From: Cyclobacterium jeungdonense
GTDB lineage: Bacteria > Bacteroidota > Bacteroidia > Cytophagales > Cyclobacteriaceae
Assembly (NCBI RefSeq): GCF_010994275.1
Contig: NZ_WMCD01000016.1
Span: 1-64,000, forward strand
Length of the DNA stretch: 64,000 nucleotides
Direction of reading: 5' to 3'
Below, piece after piece: positions 38,007-48,009 of the stretch (position 1 is its first letter; every line of letters begins with the position of its first letter). Both the position numbers and the translations under genes were made by a program. A model generated the notes under the pieces. The model saw only the letters and a program-made list of their open reading frames with translations, was not told the origin of the DNA and made no database searches.

Positions 38007-41000
38007 TTAAAAGGTAACGTTAACACCCAAAATTAGATTTCTGGATACCGGCATGTAACCGCCATCAAATCCAACCGTATTGTTACTTCCTGTCTGAATT
38101 TCTGGGTTTGTACCAGTGTACTTGGTAAAGGTTACCAAATTCTGACCCTGGAAGTAAACGGAAGCCCTGCTCATTCCCCAATCGCTCAACATGTTCTCAG
38201 GAAGATTGTAAGTTAGTTGCGCATTTCTCAACCTAAAATAAGACCCGTCTTCAACAAAATAACTTGAAGGCCGGCTACTAATTTGGTCATTGGCGTCCAT
38301 AATAGGCAGTGTACCACCCGTATTATTTGGCTGCCAGGCGTCGTAAAGAGCGGCTTTGGATTTGTTTCCCTGGAAGGTATTAAAATCCGTCCAGTAATTG
38401 ATGTAGTTAAAGATATCGTTCCCAACAGATCCATTGCCAAATAAAGTAAGGTCCCAGTTTCTGTAACCCAGATTCAAGTTAATACCGTAAACGAAATCAG
38501 GGTGCGGGTTACCAATGATCGTTCTATCGCCATCGGTGATTACTCCGTCCCCGTCTACATCTTCCACTTTAAATTTACCTACTGCATTGTAAGTACCATA
38601 AGCCGGATGGGCATTTACCTCTTCTTCAGTCTGGAAGATTCCCAGGTTATTATAGCCAAAGAAGGAGGAAATCGGAAACCCAGACTGAGTAATTGTCACG
38701 GATGGTACCCTTGTAGAAGCACCAAACAGTACGTTATCCTCATTTTCAGCCAGATTATCCACATTATTTCTGTACATAGAGTAATTTGCCGAGATACTGT
38801 ATCTCAATTCTCCTCCTAAAGCCGTGTCGTCCAATCCTATATTTAGGTCAATACCTTTATTAGTCATTTGCCCTATGTTAAAGAAAGGCGGTGTCGCATC
38901 TCCGTGGCCGTAGCTAATAGGTACCTCAAATAGCATGTCGGAAGTTACTCTATTCCAAACGTCCAATTCAAAGAAATACTTTCCGTTCAGAAATTCCACG
39001 TCCAGTCCTAAATTGTTTGACGTGGTCGTTTCCCATCGGGCATTAGGGTTACCAAATCGCTGGGCGTCAAAACCTAAAGCAGGAGAAGAAGTGGATCCGT
39101 CAATGGGGTAACCCGCATTGAATATATTCGTCCTGTAAGTCGTATACGCATTGTAATCTCCGATCAATTGATTTCCCGTTTTACCCCAACCGTATCTCAA
39201 TTTCATATCGGAAACAAATGGCAGCGCTTCTGCGATAGCTGCCTCATCGGACAATCTCCAACCCAAACTGAATGCCGGGAAGGTCGCATTTCGGGAAGCA
39301 GCCAGGAATCTGGAAGATCCGTCGTTTCTTAATATAAACTGAACCAGGTATTTACCGTCGTAAGAATAGTTTATTTTTCCAAATTGAGAATAAAGCCTGT
39401 AATCACTTACAACTCTACCAAAGTTGGTTGCTGTATTAGGATCTCCCAAATCAAGATAAGAAATGATCGGAAGTGTTTCGAAAGCAAATCGTTGCCTGGC
39501 TGCGCCAAAAATCTCACCAAATTCTTTAATGGATTCTATTCCCAAATACGCGTCGAACGCGTGAACTTCGTTAAACGTCTTGGTATAATTAATGGTATTC
39601 GTCCATACCCACTGATATGAGTACTCATTTTCCGCAGTAGAACTGTTTACAAAGTTACCTTCCACATATTCAGGCTGAGGCCTTCCGATATACCTTGCTC
39701 TTCGGTTATTGCCGTCCACTCCAAAACTAGATCGAACGTACAAATTGTCAGTCAAGTCTAATTGGGCATACACATTACCAAATGCTCTGAGGGAATAATT
39801 TCTATTGTCTTTAGCCCTTGCCAGCACAGCAACGGGGTTAAAATTATTTCCCAAATTGGCTCCTCTACTTCCAGCAAAATTACCCATGATGTCATATACC
39901 GGCAACAATGGGTGCTGTAAAGATGAACTAAATACGGCATTTTGTTCGGCATTGTTACCAGCAGATCCATTTCCAAATCCTCCCTTTCTGTTTCCCAGGG
40001 TTACAGAGAGATTCTCTCCTACAGTAAGCTTATTATTTAAAGTCTTGAATTCCGTGTTTGCTCGGATAGAATACCTGTCGTAACTGATGTCATTGACAAT
40101 ACCTTCCTGATTAAAATAATTCAAAGACAATGCATACCGGCCATTTTCGGTTCCGCCATTAGCAGTGACCTGATAGCTTTGGATAGGTGCGGTTCGAGTA
40201 GTTTCAGCCCACCAGTCTGTATCTGCAGCGCGGGTGATGGGATAAATATTTCCCGGCTCCAACGCATAAAGACTGGGATCTACCCCAGGATCTCCTTCCA
40301 TTGCACCACTTGGGAAAACATAGTCAGGCATACTTACTTCTCCATTAGGACCATAAGAATACTGACCGTGATCTGGAGTGTTTCCAGCGTAAATATCAGC
40401 CAGGTACAAATACTCACCCAATTCCCTGGCATTTAAGGGATCGGGTCCTCTTTCTGCTGTCTGTGTTCCATAAAAAGCATTGAAAGAAATGGATGGTTCA
40501 CCCACCTTTCCACGTTTCGTAGTGATAATGATTACTCCGTTTGCTGCTCTGGAACCATAGATAGACGCGGCAGAAGCATCCTTTAAAATCTGGATGGATT
40601 CAATGTCATTCGGGTTCAAATTTCCCTGACTTTGAGTCGGTACTCCATCAATCACATATAGGGGATCGTTGTTATTAATGGTACCAAAACCCCTGATCCT
40701 TACCGTAGCTCCTCCGCCAGGAGTGGCATCATTTACGATGGACACACCAGCAGCTCTTCCTTGCAATTGTTGAGCAAAGGTGGTAGCAGGAATGGCAAGC
40801 AATTCTTCAGTATCCACTGATGTAACCGCTCCGGTAATTTCCCGACGGGATTGAGAACCGTAACCAGTAACCACAACCTCGTCCAGGCCACTGACTCCTT
40901 GCTCCAATTGGACATCTACAGTAGTCCTATTGCCAACTTGCTCCTCAATGGTTGTAAAACCCAAAAAAGAAAATACCAAAATGGCATCTTGGTTGGGTAC

Positions 41001-41195
41001 AGTGATGGTATAATTACCATCTAGATCGGTTACGGTACCATTTGAAGTACCTTTGACTAATACCGCGGCTCCCGGTAAGGGATCTCCTAAATCATCCGAT
41101 ACGGTACCTGTTACTTCCACCTGAGCAAATACGATTGCCGTATTTGCCATGATAAGGAACAGTGCCATGCTACATAATTTGTAAATTTTCGACAT
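38007..41195 (-). CDS. SusC/RagA-family TonB-linked outer-membrane transporter
   Basis: 1062 aa from MSKIYKLC (41195); the reading two codons longer begins with TTG. Signal peptide, then a carboxypeptidase-regulatory-like domain (VTGTVSDDLGDPLPGAAVLVKG), the plug with TonB-box-like DEVVVTGYGSQSRREITG, the SusC signature (DASAASIYGSRAANGVIIITTKRG), and a ~22-strand barrel ending in FVTF/GVNVTF-type aromatic residue. It imports SusD-bound ligand using TonB. No ECF sigma/anti-sigma or hybrid two-component gene is adjacent. First gene of the SusC-SusD unit. Confidence 0.96.
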   Translation of the reverse strand: MSKIYKLCSMALFLIMANTAIVFAQVEVTGTVSDDLGDPLPGAAVLVKGTSNGTVTDLDGNYTITVPNQDAILVFSFLGFTTIEEQVGNRTTVDVQLEQGVSGLDEVVVTGYGSQSRREITGAVTSVDTEELLAIPATTFAQQLQGRAAGVSIVNDATPGGGATVRIRGFGTINNNDPLYVIDGVPTQSQGNLNPNDIESIQILKDASAASIYGSRAANGVIIITTKRGKVGEPSISFNAFYGTQTAERGPDPLNARELGEYLYLADIYAGNTPDHGQYSYGPNGEVSMPDYVFPSGAMEGDPGVDPSLYALEPGNIYPITRAADTDWWAETTRTAPIQSYQVTANGGTENGRYALSLNYFNQEGIVNDISYDRYSIRANTEFKTLNNKLTVGENLSVTLGNRKGGFGNGSAGNNAEQNAVFSSSLQHPLLPVYDIMGNFAGSRGANLGNNFNPVAVLARAKDNRNYSLRAFGNVYAQLDLTDNLYVRSSFGVDGNNRRARYIGRPQPEYVEGNFVNSSTAENEYSYQWVWTNTINYTKTFNEVHAFDAYLGIESIKEFGEIFGAARQRFAFETLPIISYLDLGDPNTATNFGRVVSDYRLYSQFGKINYSYDGKYLVQFILRNDGSSRFLAASRNATFPAFSLGWRLSDEAAIAEALPFVSDMKLRYGWGKTGNQLIGDYNAYTTYRTNIFNAGYPIDGSTSSPALGFDAQRFGNPNARWETTTSNNLGLDVEFLNGKYFFELDVWNRVTSDMLFEVPISYGHGDATPPFFNIGQMTNKGIDLNIGLDDTALGGELRYSISANYSMYRNNVDNLAENEDNVLFGASTRVPSVTITQSGFPISSFFGYNNLGIFQTEEEVNAHPAYGTYNAVGKFKVEDVDGDGVITDGDRTIIGNPHPDFVYGINLNLGYRNWDLTLFGNGSVGNDIFNYINYWTDFNTFQGNKSKAALYDAWQPNNTGGTLPIMDANDQISSRPSSYFVEDGSYFRLRNAQLTYNLPENMLSDWGMSRASVYFQGQNLVTFTKYTGTNPEIQTGSNNTVGFDGGYMPVSRNLILGVNVTF

Positions 41196-41201
41196 AAGCA
41201 A

Positions 41202-41677
41202 TTAATTAGGTTTACGTGTGTATTTGGATTTAAATTTATTACTTACTGGAATGTTCTGACAATGAGTATTTCCCTTGCAGGATTTATCGCAGAAATTGCC
41301 TAGTAAATGAAATTAAGAGTCAGGATTATTGGAAAGAACCGTTATTGGTATCGGTTCAAGAATAGAATTTTTTAGCCCTTGGCTTAGAAAAGCCAAAAAG
41401 TCAATAAGGTTCGGGATATGCATGTAGGTTAAGATTAGGTTCATTGTGTTTCAAAATTAATTAATGATAGTATAACCATTATTTAATTTTGAATGTTTAG
41501 CAATGTTACCAATTTTTGCAAAAAAGTAAAAGAAATTAATCAATTAAAATTTAAAGAGACCTGATATTTTACCTTAAAGTACCAATAGTCTCTGATTTTT
41601 AATCAAATGTACCTAATTAATCTAAATAATGGGAAAAATCAAAAATAAATTATAATTCATCCCGGTAAATAAAAATA
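41202..41677 (-). other. susC upstream region, 476 bp
   Basis: AT-rich gap that should hold the susC promoter and the 3' end of the cytochrome c gene. The only clear structure is a hairpin, TTGGCTT (41379-41385), loop AGAA, AAGCCAA (41390-41396). It has no T-tract on the minus strand and its role is unknown. Confidence 0.35.
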
Positions 41678-43630
41678 TTATTTCAGAGAATTAATCCATT
41701 TAGCGATTTTTAAGGCATCTGCTTCCGGTACATGAGGCATGGGGGGCATGGGCGTAGCATATTCCGGCCAATTTTCCGGCTTTGGAGTATGTATCAGGGA
41801 TACAATTTCTTCCGCTGTATAGTTTCGTTTAGCTACCTCCCCGTAAGCTGGCCCAACCTGTTTCGTATCCTTATTGTGACAGGCAACACAAGTATATTGA
41901 GAAAGCAATGCGCTCACCAATGCCTCGTCAATGATGTTTTCATCACCTTCAGGAAGGTTATCGGTATCACTGGCCATAGCCACCGCTTTTGGACTAACAC
42001 TTGCAGGATCAGAATCAGCAGATTGTGCGGTAGAACGATAGGTACTCATGTCTTTTTCTGCCAAAACTTCTCCTTCCGGAATCTCATTTAATGTATAATA
42101 GGCGGAGGGATGTACCAGGGAGTAATAATTACTCTTTTCCCTGATACCGTCCAATCGTAAATGATGGATATGGTATTGGGTCAGCCCATCCAATTTTATC
42201 CGAATCCGCAGCAAATCCTCTGAAACCTGGACTCCTTTTACATCGGCCATTTCATTGGCTACCGGTGGACTACCATAAACTGGATGGTATTTATAGATAA
42301 ACGTTTGGACACGGTAAGATGCCAGGTCTTCTGCTGACTTTCTATCTACCGGTTTGGTAAATTCCACTTCAAACCCGTCAGGCATCGCATGGATATCCCG
42401 AATCTCGAAGGGTATTTCGCCATTCCACACCAGGCGCTCCAAGCCTTCACTGGCCTCACCGGCAGAGCCCCATCCCCGGTTGGTCTCACCGACAAACAAG
42501 GACCCGTCCAAGCCCCAGGCCATTCTCAAAACGCCTGAGCGAAAACCACTTCTGAAATCAATCGCTGCTCCCTGGAGTACCCCATTCACTTCTTCCATCA
42601 TAACCCGCATGATTTTGCTCTGTCCTTGATCCCCTACCAACATTTGGCCTGAAAATGGTCCAAAATTGCCTTCCGGTATTTTGATCGGTTCGGAGGTTGA
42701 AATACCGTAAATCCCATAAGGCAGCCAAACAGCAGGAAGGGTAATTTGCGGCAATTTTTCTTTTGCCTGATAAAGGGTCAGGTAATCTTCGTCGGTAACA
42801 TTTTCAGGCTTGATGTAGCGACCCTGCTCGTTTTTTACTTTCCGGGGATCAACGACGGCATGAAAAGCCTCCGGACTGAGGTCCAAAGGAGAGTTTTCCC
42901 GGCCGGTCCAGGTGAGCCCGGCAGGATGTCCTGCAAAAGACCCTTTCTGAATGTGCCAGATCCCTCCTGAGGCCATGTAATCCCCCTGATTTTCGGTGTA
43001 AAAGAGCTTGCCATCGATATATCCCAATCCAGCAGGAGATCGCATACCTGTTGCCCAAGGCTCCATTTTTCCATCCGGACTGATTTTCATGATCCAGCCC
43101 CGGTAAGGAACGCGACTCTCTCCTCTCCACCATTCTTCATTTCCAAAAGCCACGTTTCCGGATACGTAAAAGTTTCCCGCTTCATCCACAACGGGACCAT
43201 AACTGTATTCGTGGTAGTTTCCCGAAACCGGCCAGCTGTAAACCGTTGTATACTGGTCAGCGCGTCCATCTTGATTGGTGTCTTCTAATTTGGTCAACTC
43301 TCCCCGCTGAGAACAATAAAAAGCACCATCCAGGTAAACCAATCCCAGAATTTCATGTAATCCAGATGCAAATTTTCTAAAATAGGGACGTGACCCTGTT
43401 GGGTTTTCCACCAGGTAAATTTCTCCTCTCCGGGTAGCCACTCCGAGGTTTCCGTTTGGCAACACTGCCAATCCTCCTACTTCGAGCAATAACCCCTCCG
43501 GCGCTTTCACTTTCAGGATTTTTAAATAATCTTCTTCCATTGGGGATTCCTGGGCCGTTAGCCTTGGCGAAAGGATCACAAAGATCATTGCGAGGAAAAG
43601 TATTCCGATTGATTTATTTTTTATTTCCAT
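41678..43630 (-). CDS. Secreted beta-propeller dehydrogenase-like protein with C-terminal cytochrome c
   Basis: 650 aa from MEIKNKSIGILFLAMIF, which gives a good signal peptide; a longer ATG reading overlaps the upstream gene. The N-terminal ~400 residues form a propeller like the PQQ-dependent sorbosone/glucose dehydrogenases (LGLVYLDGAFYCSQRGEL, GMRSPAGLGYIDGKLFYTENQGD). The last ~80 residues carry a class I cytochrome c with heme site CVACH and a downstream Met (PMPPMPH). It should oxidise a periplasmic substrate and pass electrons to a carrier. It lies 20 bp downstream of the DUF1080 gene. Confidence 0.82.
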   Translation of the reverse strand: MEIKNKSIGILFLAMIFVILSPRLTAQESPMEEDYLKILKVKAPEGLLLEVGGLAVLPNGNLGVATRRGEIYLVENPTGSRPYFRKFASGLHEILGLVYLDGAFYCSQRGELTKLEDTNQDGRADQYTTVYSWPVSGNYHEYSYGPVVDEAGNFYVSGNVAFGNEEWWRGESRVPYRGWIMKISPDGKMEPWATGMRSPAGLGYIDGKLFYTENQGDYMASGGIWHIQKGSFAGHPAGLTWTGRENSPLDLSPEAFHAVVDPRKVKNEQGRYIKPENVTDEDYLTLYQAKEKLPQITLPAVWLPYGIYGISTSEPIKIPEGNFGPFSGQMLVGDQGQSKIMRVMMEEVNGVLQGAAIDFRSGFRSGVLRMAWGLDGSLFVGETNRGWGSAGEASEGLERLVWNGEIPFEIRDIHAMPDGFEVEFTKPVDRKSAEDLASYRVQTFIYKYHPVYGSPPVANEMADVKGVQVSEDLLRIRIKLDGLTQYHIHHLRLDGIREKSNYYSLVHPSAYYTLNEIPEGEVLAEKDMSTYRSTAQSADSDPASVSPKAVAMASDTDNLPEGDENIIDEALVSALLSQYTCVACHNKDTKQVGPAYGEVAKRNYTAEEIVSLIHTPKPENWPEYATPMPPMPHVPEADALKIAKWINSLK

Positions 43631-43650
43631 TTTACCGTTGTCTGTAAAAA

Positions 43651-45489
43651 TCAAAACCATAAAACATAGTCCATGTTTTTCCGGGCAGGGACCAGTAATT
43701 CCTTTTGCCCATTACTATCCCTCAAAATCGGGACTGATTGAATTTCTTCGGCTAGTTGAATATAATAAGCCTTATCTCCTACCAAATAAAGGCCATTTCC
43801 AAGGTTTTCGATCTTTTCGGATGCTATCACTCGGACATACCTGTTTTCCAGAGATCCTCCCAGATTCAGTATTCGCTTTAAACCTTTACCACCGGATACC
43901 ACTTCCAGCTTATCCTCAACTGCCACACCAAATACTTCATACGAAAATTGAAGCTCATGCTCTTCAGACAAAACACGGTACCCATTAACTTTATATCCAC
44001 TACCCAAGGTATCGGTTGGCCAGGCCTGCTCTGTTGAACTAAGTTGAGCCAGGCTGAATGCCGGACTACCCAGGTAGAGCAGGGTACCCATAGGCCTCGA
44101 AGACCCGTCGCCTCTGCTGTACCACATCGGAGTAGCGTTCAGAAATTCCCCTTTCCAAATCTGGATCAGATTACCATAATCCATATCGTAGGTATAATGC
44201 ACGTTATCCGGGGAGGCCACCGAAACGGCATGCGTCATCCGGTATCCACCGGGAAGGTCCATAAAACTCCTTAAAACCGGACGTTCATTTGGATCTATCA
44301 AAATAGGGTCCGGGCCACTGGATCCTACAAAAGACCGATCCGATAGCAGCAATGGCCGAATGCCGGGACCTGCTATTTCTGCTGTGAGCAGGGGATCAAC
44401 CCAGTCCTGAACTTTGGAATAAACTAATTCAAGCGGATGAAGACCCCGAGTCAGTGATACCTCGCCCGCTACATTTCCTCCAGACGGCCTAAAAACCTGT
44501 TCTCCCCCAATGGAAAGCACCCCTGCTCCCCCTGGAAACGAAAAGTTAAACGAATAACTTCCTTCTTCCTGAATGTCCAACTGTCCGCGATATCGGATTA
44601 GGAATTGATCACCCGATCCGGAAATGGATGCAGTAAGGGATTCCAGTTCACCTGACTTTTCTGACTTGAGCAAAGAAAAGTCAGGCAATGCTTCGAACCT
44701 ACCTTTATAAATATCATAGGTCAAGCCTTTTAGCTCCGGAGCAGCATTATCAAAAGGGGTCAGCTGAAGGTTTCGAAAAGCCACTGCCCCATGGTCTCCC
44801 TGAATGCGAATGGGACCTCTACTCATCTCCTGGTTTGCCATAGCTCCCCTGGTGGGTCCAAAAAGTTCTACATCCTCGTGAATGATTACACCATTCAGCT
44901 CGACGGAAAGCATTCTTGCGTTTTCAATTTTTTCACCGTTTTCATCAAATCTGGGAGCCTGAAAGGATACCTTTAGTTTTTGCCACAATCCAGGAGCTCT
45001 ACTGGCATTCTGCCTTGGTGCATAGCCCTGATAGCCCTTCTGGCCTTCCGGTTTGGAATCATCCCAACGCTCATAAATACCCCCATTATCCCCCGCTCGC
45101 GGAATTTTAACTCCCCAGCTATCCAAAATTTGAATTTCGTACATTCCCTGTAGGTAGATTCCGGAATTGGAACCTTTGGCCACCAGATACTCCACTTCCA
45201 CATCCAAATCCCCATAAGATTCCTTGGTGTATAAGTCTTGCCCTTTATTTTTTTCTGTTGGCAAATTTACCAGCACACCGTTTCCATTTGATACGGTTAA
45301 CCGACCCTGCTCAGATAAGTCGGCTATGGCATCCCCTGCTACCCTCCAGGTTTTCCCGGGCTTTTCAAAAGCATCCAGATCATCTAATGATACAGCGTAT
45401 TGGGCAAGGCCGGGATAAGGCAGGATAAAAGAAAAAACCAATAAAAGAATTCCGGGTACGTTGGAAAAGAAAGGTTTTAATTGGATCAT
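43651..45489 (-). CDS. Secreted DUF1080 (3-keto-disaccharide hydrolase-like) protein with PA14-like domain
   Basis: 612 aa. Signal peptide (LLLVFSFILPYPGLA). The DUF1080 beta-sandwich (~45-245) contains the typical SNSGIYLQGMYEIQILDSWG and NGGIYE blocks; members such as 3-keto-glycoside hydrolases share this fold. A PA14-like glycan-binding module follows (~285-385; YRGQLDIQEEGSYSFNFSFPGGAGVLSIGG). The last ~200 residues are unassigned. It is co-transcribed with a propeller/cytochrome c protein; together they could oxidise and cleave a disaccharide outside the cell (inference). Confidence 0.8.
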   Translation of the reverse strand: MIQLKPFFSNVPGILLLVFSFILPYPGLAQYAVSLDDLDAFEKPGKTWRVAGDAIADLSEQGRLTVSNGNGVLVNLPTEKNKGQDLYTKESYGDLDVEVEYLVAKGSNSGIYLQGMYEIQILDSWGVKIPRAGDNGGIYERWDDSKPEGQKGYQGYAPRQNASRAPGLWQKLKVSFQAPRFDENGEKIENARMLSVELNGVIIHEDVELFGPTRGAMANQEMSRGPIRIQGDHGAVAFRNLQLTPFDNAAPELKGLTYDIYKGRFEALPDFSLLKSEKSGELESLTASISGSGDQFLIRYRGQLDIQEEGSYSFNFSFPGGAGVLSIGGEQVFRPSGGNVAGEVSLTRGLHPLELVYSKVQDWVDPLLTAEIAGPGIRPLLLSDRSFVGSSGPDPILIDPNERPVLRSFMDLPGGYRMTHAVSVASPDNVHYTYDMDYGNLIQIWKGEFLNATPMWYSRGDGSSRPMGTLLYLGSPAFSLAQLSSTEQAWPTDTLGSGYKVNGYRVLSEEHELQFSYEVFGVAVEDKLEVVSGGKGLKRILNLGGSLENRYVRVIASEKIENLGNGLYLVGDKAYYIQLAEEIQSVPILRDSNGQKELLVPARKNMDYVLWF

Positions 45490-45691
45490 GGGGTAGCATT
45501 GTTAATTCAACAAAACAAAAATCTTGGATGACAAAAATAGCTTTTTTAAAGTAAAAAAGTAGCGAAAAAACATAAATTGAAAAAATCCCATTTTTAAGCA
45601 CATGCACGTCGTCGTTCCAGCTACTTATTTTTAAAGTAATTTTCAAACTCGAATTTTGAGTGATTATATTTACTCGTAAAAAAAATCTAAC

Positions 45692-46615
45692 ATGCAAACA
45701 CAAACCATATTGGGCGCCGGGGGAAACATTGGAAATGGTCTGGCAGAAAAACTTTCAGAATTCCCGGTAAAAGTGCGATTGGTAAGCCGAAATCCAAAAA
45801 GGCTATTCGGGACGGAGGAACTGGTCAAAGCGGACCTGCTGCAAGCCTCCCAAGTGAATGATGCGGTGAAAGGATCCGACATCTGCTATCTGGTGGCAGG
45901 AATTACTTACCGAGCGGCGTTATGGGAAAGGGATTGGCCGGTAATTATGAAAAACGTAATTGCCGCTTGCAAAACCCATGGATCAAGGCTGGTCTTCTTT
46001 GACAACATGTATGCTTACGATCCGAAAGCGGTCGGGTTCCTTCAAGAAGATAGTCCTATCCGTCCGGAAAGCAGGAAAGGTAAGGTAAGAGCCGAAATAG
46101 CACAAATGATAATGAAAGAAATTGAACAAGGTCAACTGACAGCTATGATTGTCAGGGCGGCAGATTTTTACGGTCCGGGTGCGCGGTTAAGTATGGTTCA
46201 TGAAACGATTATCAACCGAATGATAGGTGGGAAATCGCCCCAATGGATGTACAATAAAAACAAAAAACATTCCTTTACCTATATTCCAGATGCGACCAAG
46301 GCCACTGCTTTTTTAGCGCAACAGGAGGACTCCTGGAATCAGGTATGGCACCTCCCTACTTCTAAATCCTATCCTTCCGCACAGGAAATAGCCACCATTC
46401 TAGCTTCTAAATTAGATAGAAAGGATAACGTGCAGGTATTGCCTGGATGGGTTGTTTCCTTCCTGGCAATTTTTATGCCCCTGATGAAGGAAATAAAAGA
46501 ACTGAGGTACCAGCTCGATGAAGATTATTGTTTCGACAGTAGCAAAATTGAAACTGCCTACGGGCTAAAGCCTACTTCTATAGATGAAGGCCTACAAGCC
46601 TGCATTGACCATTGA
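45692..46615 (+). CDS. NAD(P)-dependent epimerase/oxidoreductase-like protein
   Basis: 307 aa. The Rossmann motif TILGAGGNIGNGLAE at the N terminus and FFDNMYAYDP, DFYGPGARLSMVHETIINRM and IPDATKATAFLA blocks fit the atypical/extended SDR family. The usual Tyr-x3-Lys pair is not present in standard spacing, so catalysis may differ. Cytoplasmic, substrate unknown. It diverges from the DUF1080 gene and is followed by another SDR gene 59 bp on. Confidence 0.75.
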   Translation: MQTQTILGAGGNIGNGLAEKLSEFPVKVRLVSRNPKRLFGTEELVKADLLQASQVNDAVKGSDICYLVAGITYRAALWERDWPVIMKNVIAACKTHGSRLVFFDNMYAYDPKAVGFLQEDSPIRPESRKGKVRAEIAQMIMKEIEQGQLTAMIVRAADFYGPGARLSMVHETIINRMIGGKSPQWMYNKNKKHSFTYIPDATKATAFLAQQEDSWNQVWHLPTSKSYPSAQEIATILASKLDRKDNVQVLPGWVVSFLAIFMPLMKEIKELRYQLDEDYCFDSSKIETAYGLKPTSIDEGLQACIDH

Positions 46616-46641
46616 AAGGATGATTTGTTTTGCTATCTTTA
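46611..46641 (+). promoter_or_regulatory. Possible promoter of the SDR gene at 46675
   Basis: ATTG (46611-46614), a 19-base spacer, and TATCTTTA (46634-46641), one base off TAnnTTTG. It overlaps the stop of the upstream gene, so the SDR gene may have its own start of transcription. Confidence 0.35.
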
Positions 46642-46674
46642 GCTTTACCTGTAAAAACTTAATCTGCAAATGCC

Positions 46675-47457
46675 ATGAAGAAGACCTTACCTGGAATCGA
46701 ACTTTTTGATTTAAGTAACAAAAAAGCCATCATTACGGGCGGGTCCAAGGGTTTGGGGCTGGCCATGGCTGCTGGTCTGGCCTCCTCGGGAGCGGATGTG
46801 TTGCTGGTTAATCGAAACAAGGAAGATGGTGAAAAAGGAGCGGCCGCCATTTCAGAAGCGTTTGGAGTCAATGGTCTTTCTTTTGCTGCGGACATCACGC
46901 AGGAGGAGCAAACAAAAGAAATGACTGCTTACGCCCTTGATAAATTTGGAAAAATCGACATTCTGATCAACAGTGCAGGAATTAATATCAGGGGAGGAAT
47001 AGAAGCACTTAGCCTGGAAGCATTCAATCAGGTAATGTCCGTTAATGTGACCGGCACCTGGTTGTGCAACAGGGCAGTTGTTCCACATATGAAAGCTCAA
47101 AAAGCAGGAAAAATCATCAATCTGGCAAGTACACTCGGATTGGTGGGACTGGCAGACAGGACACCCTACACCTCCAGTAAAGGAGCCGTAGTACAAATGA
47201 CCCGGGCGTTGGCAATTGAACTGGCTCCTTTTTCCATCAATGTAAATGCCATTTGTCCCGGTCCTTTTTTAACGGAGATGAACATTCCCGTCGCTGATCA
47301 TCCTGCCACCAGGGACTTTATCATCGGTGCCACAGCCTTTGGAAGGTGGGGTGAATTGAAAGAAATCCAGGGAGCTGCAATTTTTCTGGCTAGCGAGGCT
47401 TCAAGCTACATGACCGGATCCATGCTTACCGTTGATGGGGGGTGGACGGCCAAGTAA
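46675..47457 (+). CDS. Classical short-chain dehydrogenase/reductase
   Basis: 260 aa. TGGSKGLG (21-28) binds the nucleotide; NSAG (99-102), Ser152, Tyr165 and Lys169 (YTSSK) are the catalytic set, and the C-terminal MTGSMLTVDGGWTAK is the usual end. Closest in layout to gluconate 5-dehydrogenase or 3-oxoacyl-ACP reductase types; the position in a sugar-use region favours a polyol or sugar-acid substrate, without proof. Confidence 0.9.
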   Translation: MKKTLPGIELFDLSNKKAIITGGSKGLGLAMAAGLASSGADVLLVNRNKEDGEKGAAAISEAFGVNGLSFAADITQEEQTKEMTAYALDKFGKIDILINSAGINIRGGIEALSLEAFNQVMSVNVTGTWLCNRAVVPHMKAQKAGKIINLASTLGLVGLADRTPYTSSKGAVVQMTRALAIELAPFSINVNAICPGPFLTEMNIPVADHPATRDFIIGATAFGRWGELKEIQGAAIFLASEASSYMTGSMLTVDGGWTAK

Positions 47458-47514
47458 GGTACTCATATTTTCATTTAAATGCGCAACTTTTAAGGGTACT
47501 GCCTTCTGTATTCA

Positions 47515-47770
47515 ATCCGCTGGATTGAGATAATTCTCACCAGGCCCACCCTCATCGGGGAGGCGTTTAATTATTCCTACCAGTTCCATGCCGCTGACTG
47601 CCTTTCCAAAAGCAGCAACCTCGTACCCATCCGGGTTTCTTTTTCAACCCTAATACAATTCTGGCTACTCACCAATGTAAATAAAAAAGGAGCTTTGAAC
47701 AGTATCAGATCCCGATCTGCCCGTGGATAAGATTCCATAATGGTGCTTTACTGAAAACCCACTATTAATC
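47515..47770 (-). pseudogene. Remnant of a cyclophilin-type peptidyl-prolyl isomerase gene
   Basis: One minus-strand frame reads HHYGILSTGRSGSDTVQSS, FFIYIGE*PELY*G*K, RNPDGYEVAAFGKAVSGMEL, then LPDEGGPGENYLNPAD*. This follows the cyclophilin core (ISMARSGPDTASSSFFICIGDQPELDFGGK...FAAFGKVxxGM) in order with no indel. Two of the stops are one base from the expected codons (CAG to TAG, GGA to TGA). The N-terminal half of the gene is gone. It is dead by nonsense mutations and truncation and lies between the SDR and tail-collar genes. Confidence 0.88.
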
Positions 47771-48009
47771 AATATTCTTAAAATTTCTTATTTGACAGTA
47801 GATATATTCTCAATATGTGAAAAGTAAACTATATTAATTTATTAAAAATAATTTTCCGATTTATTTAACATTTAAATTAATTTCAAAAACTTTTTTTTAT
47901 ATATAAATACAATCTACTGAAATATAGCCGAGTAAATAGTTATTTTATTTATTTTTTTAATTTATATTTAGTTTCTTATTTATTATAAACCAAAATTCAA
48001 AATATTACT
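47771..48009 (+). promoter_or_regulatory. Very AT-rich upstream region of the tail-collar gene
   Basis: About 240 bp of nearly pure A/T with long T- and A-runs and almost no G/C, far more AT-rich than the rest of the window. It should hold the promoter for the tail-collar/adhesin/SprF-like set. No exact TAnnTTTG box was seen. Such tracts are often bent or bound by nucleoid proteins (inference). Confidence 0.4.

Noticed and set aside
41379..41396. Hairpin upstream of susC as terminator or attenuator
   Set aside because: Seven-base stem with no T-tract on the transcribed strand and too far from either gene end to assign.
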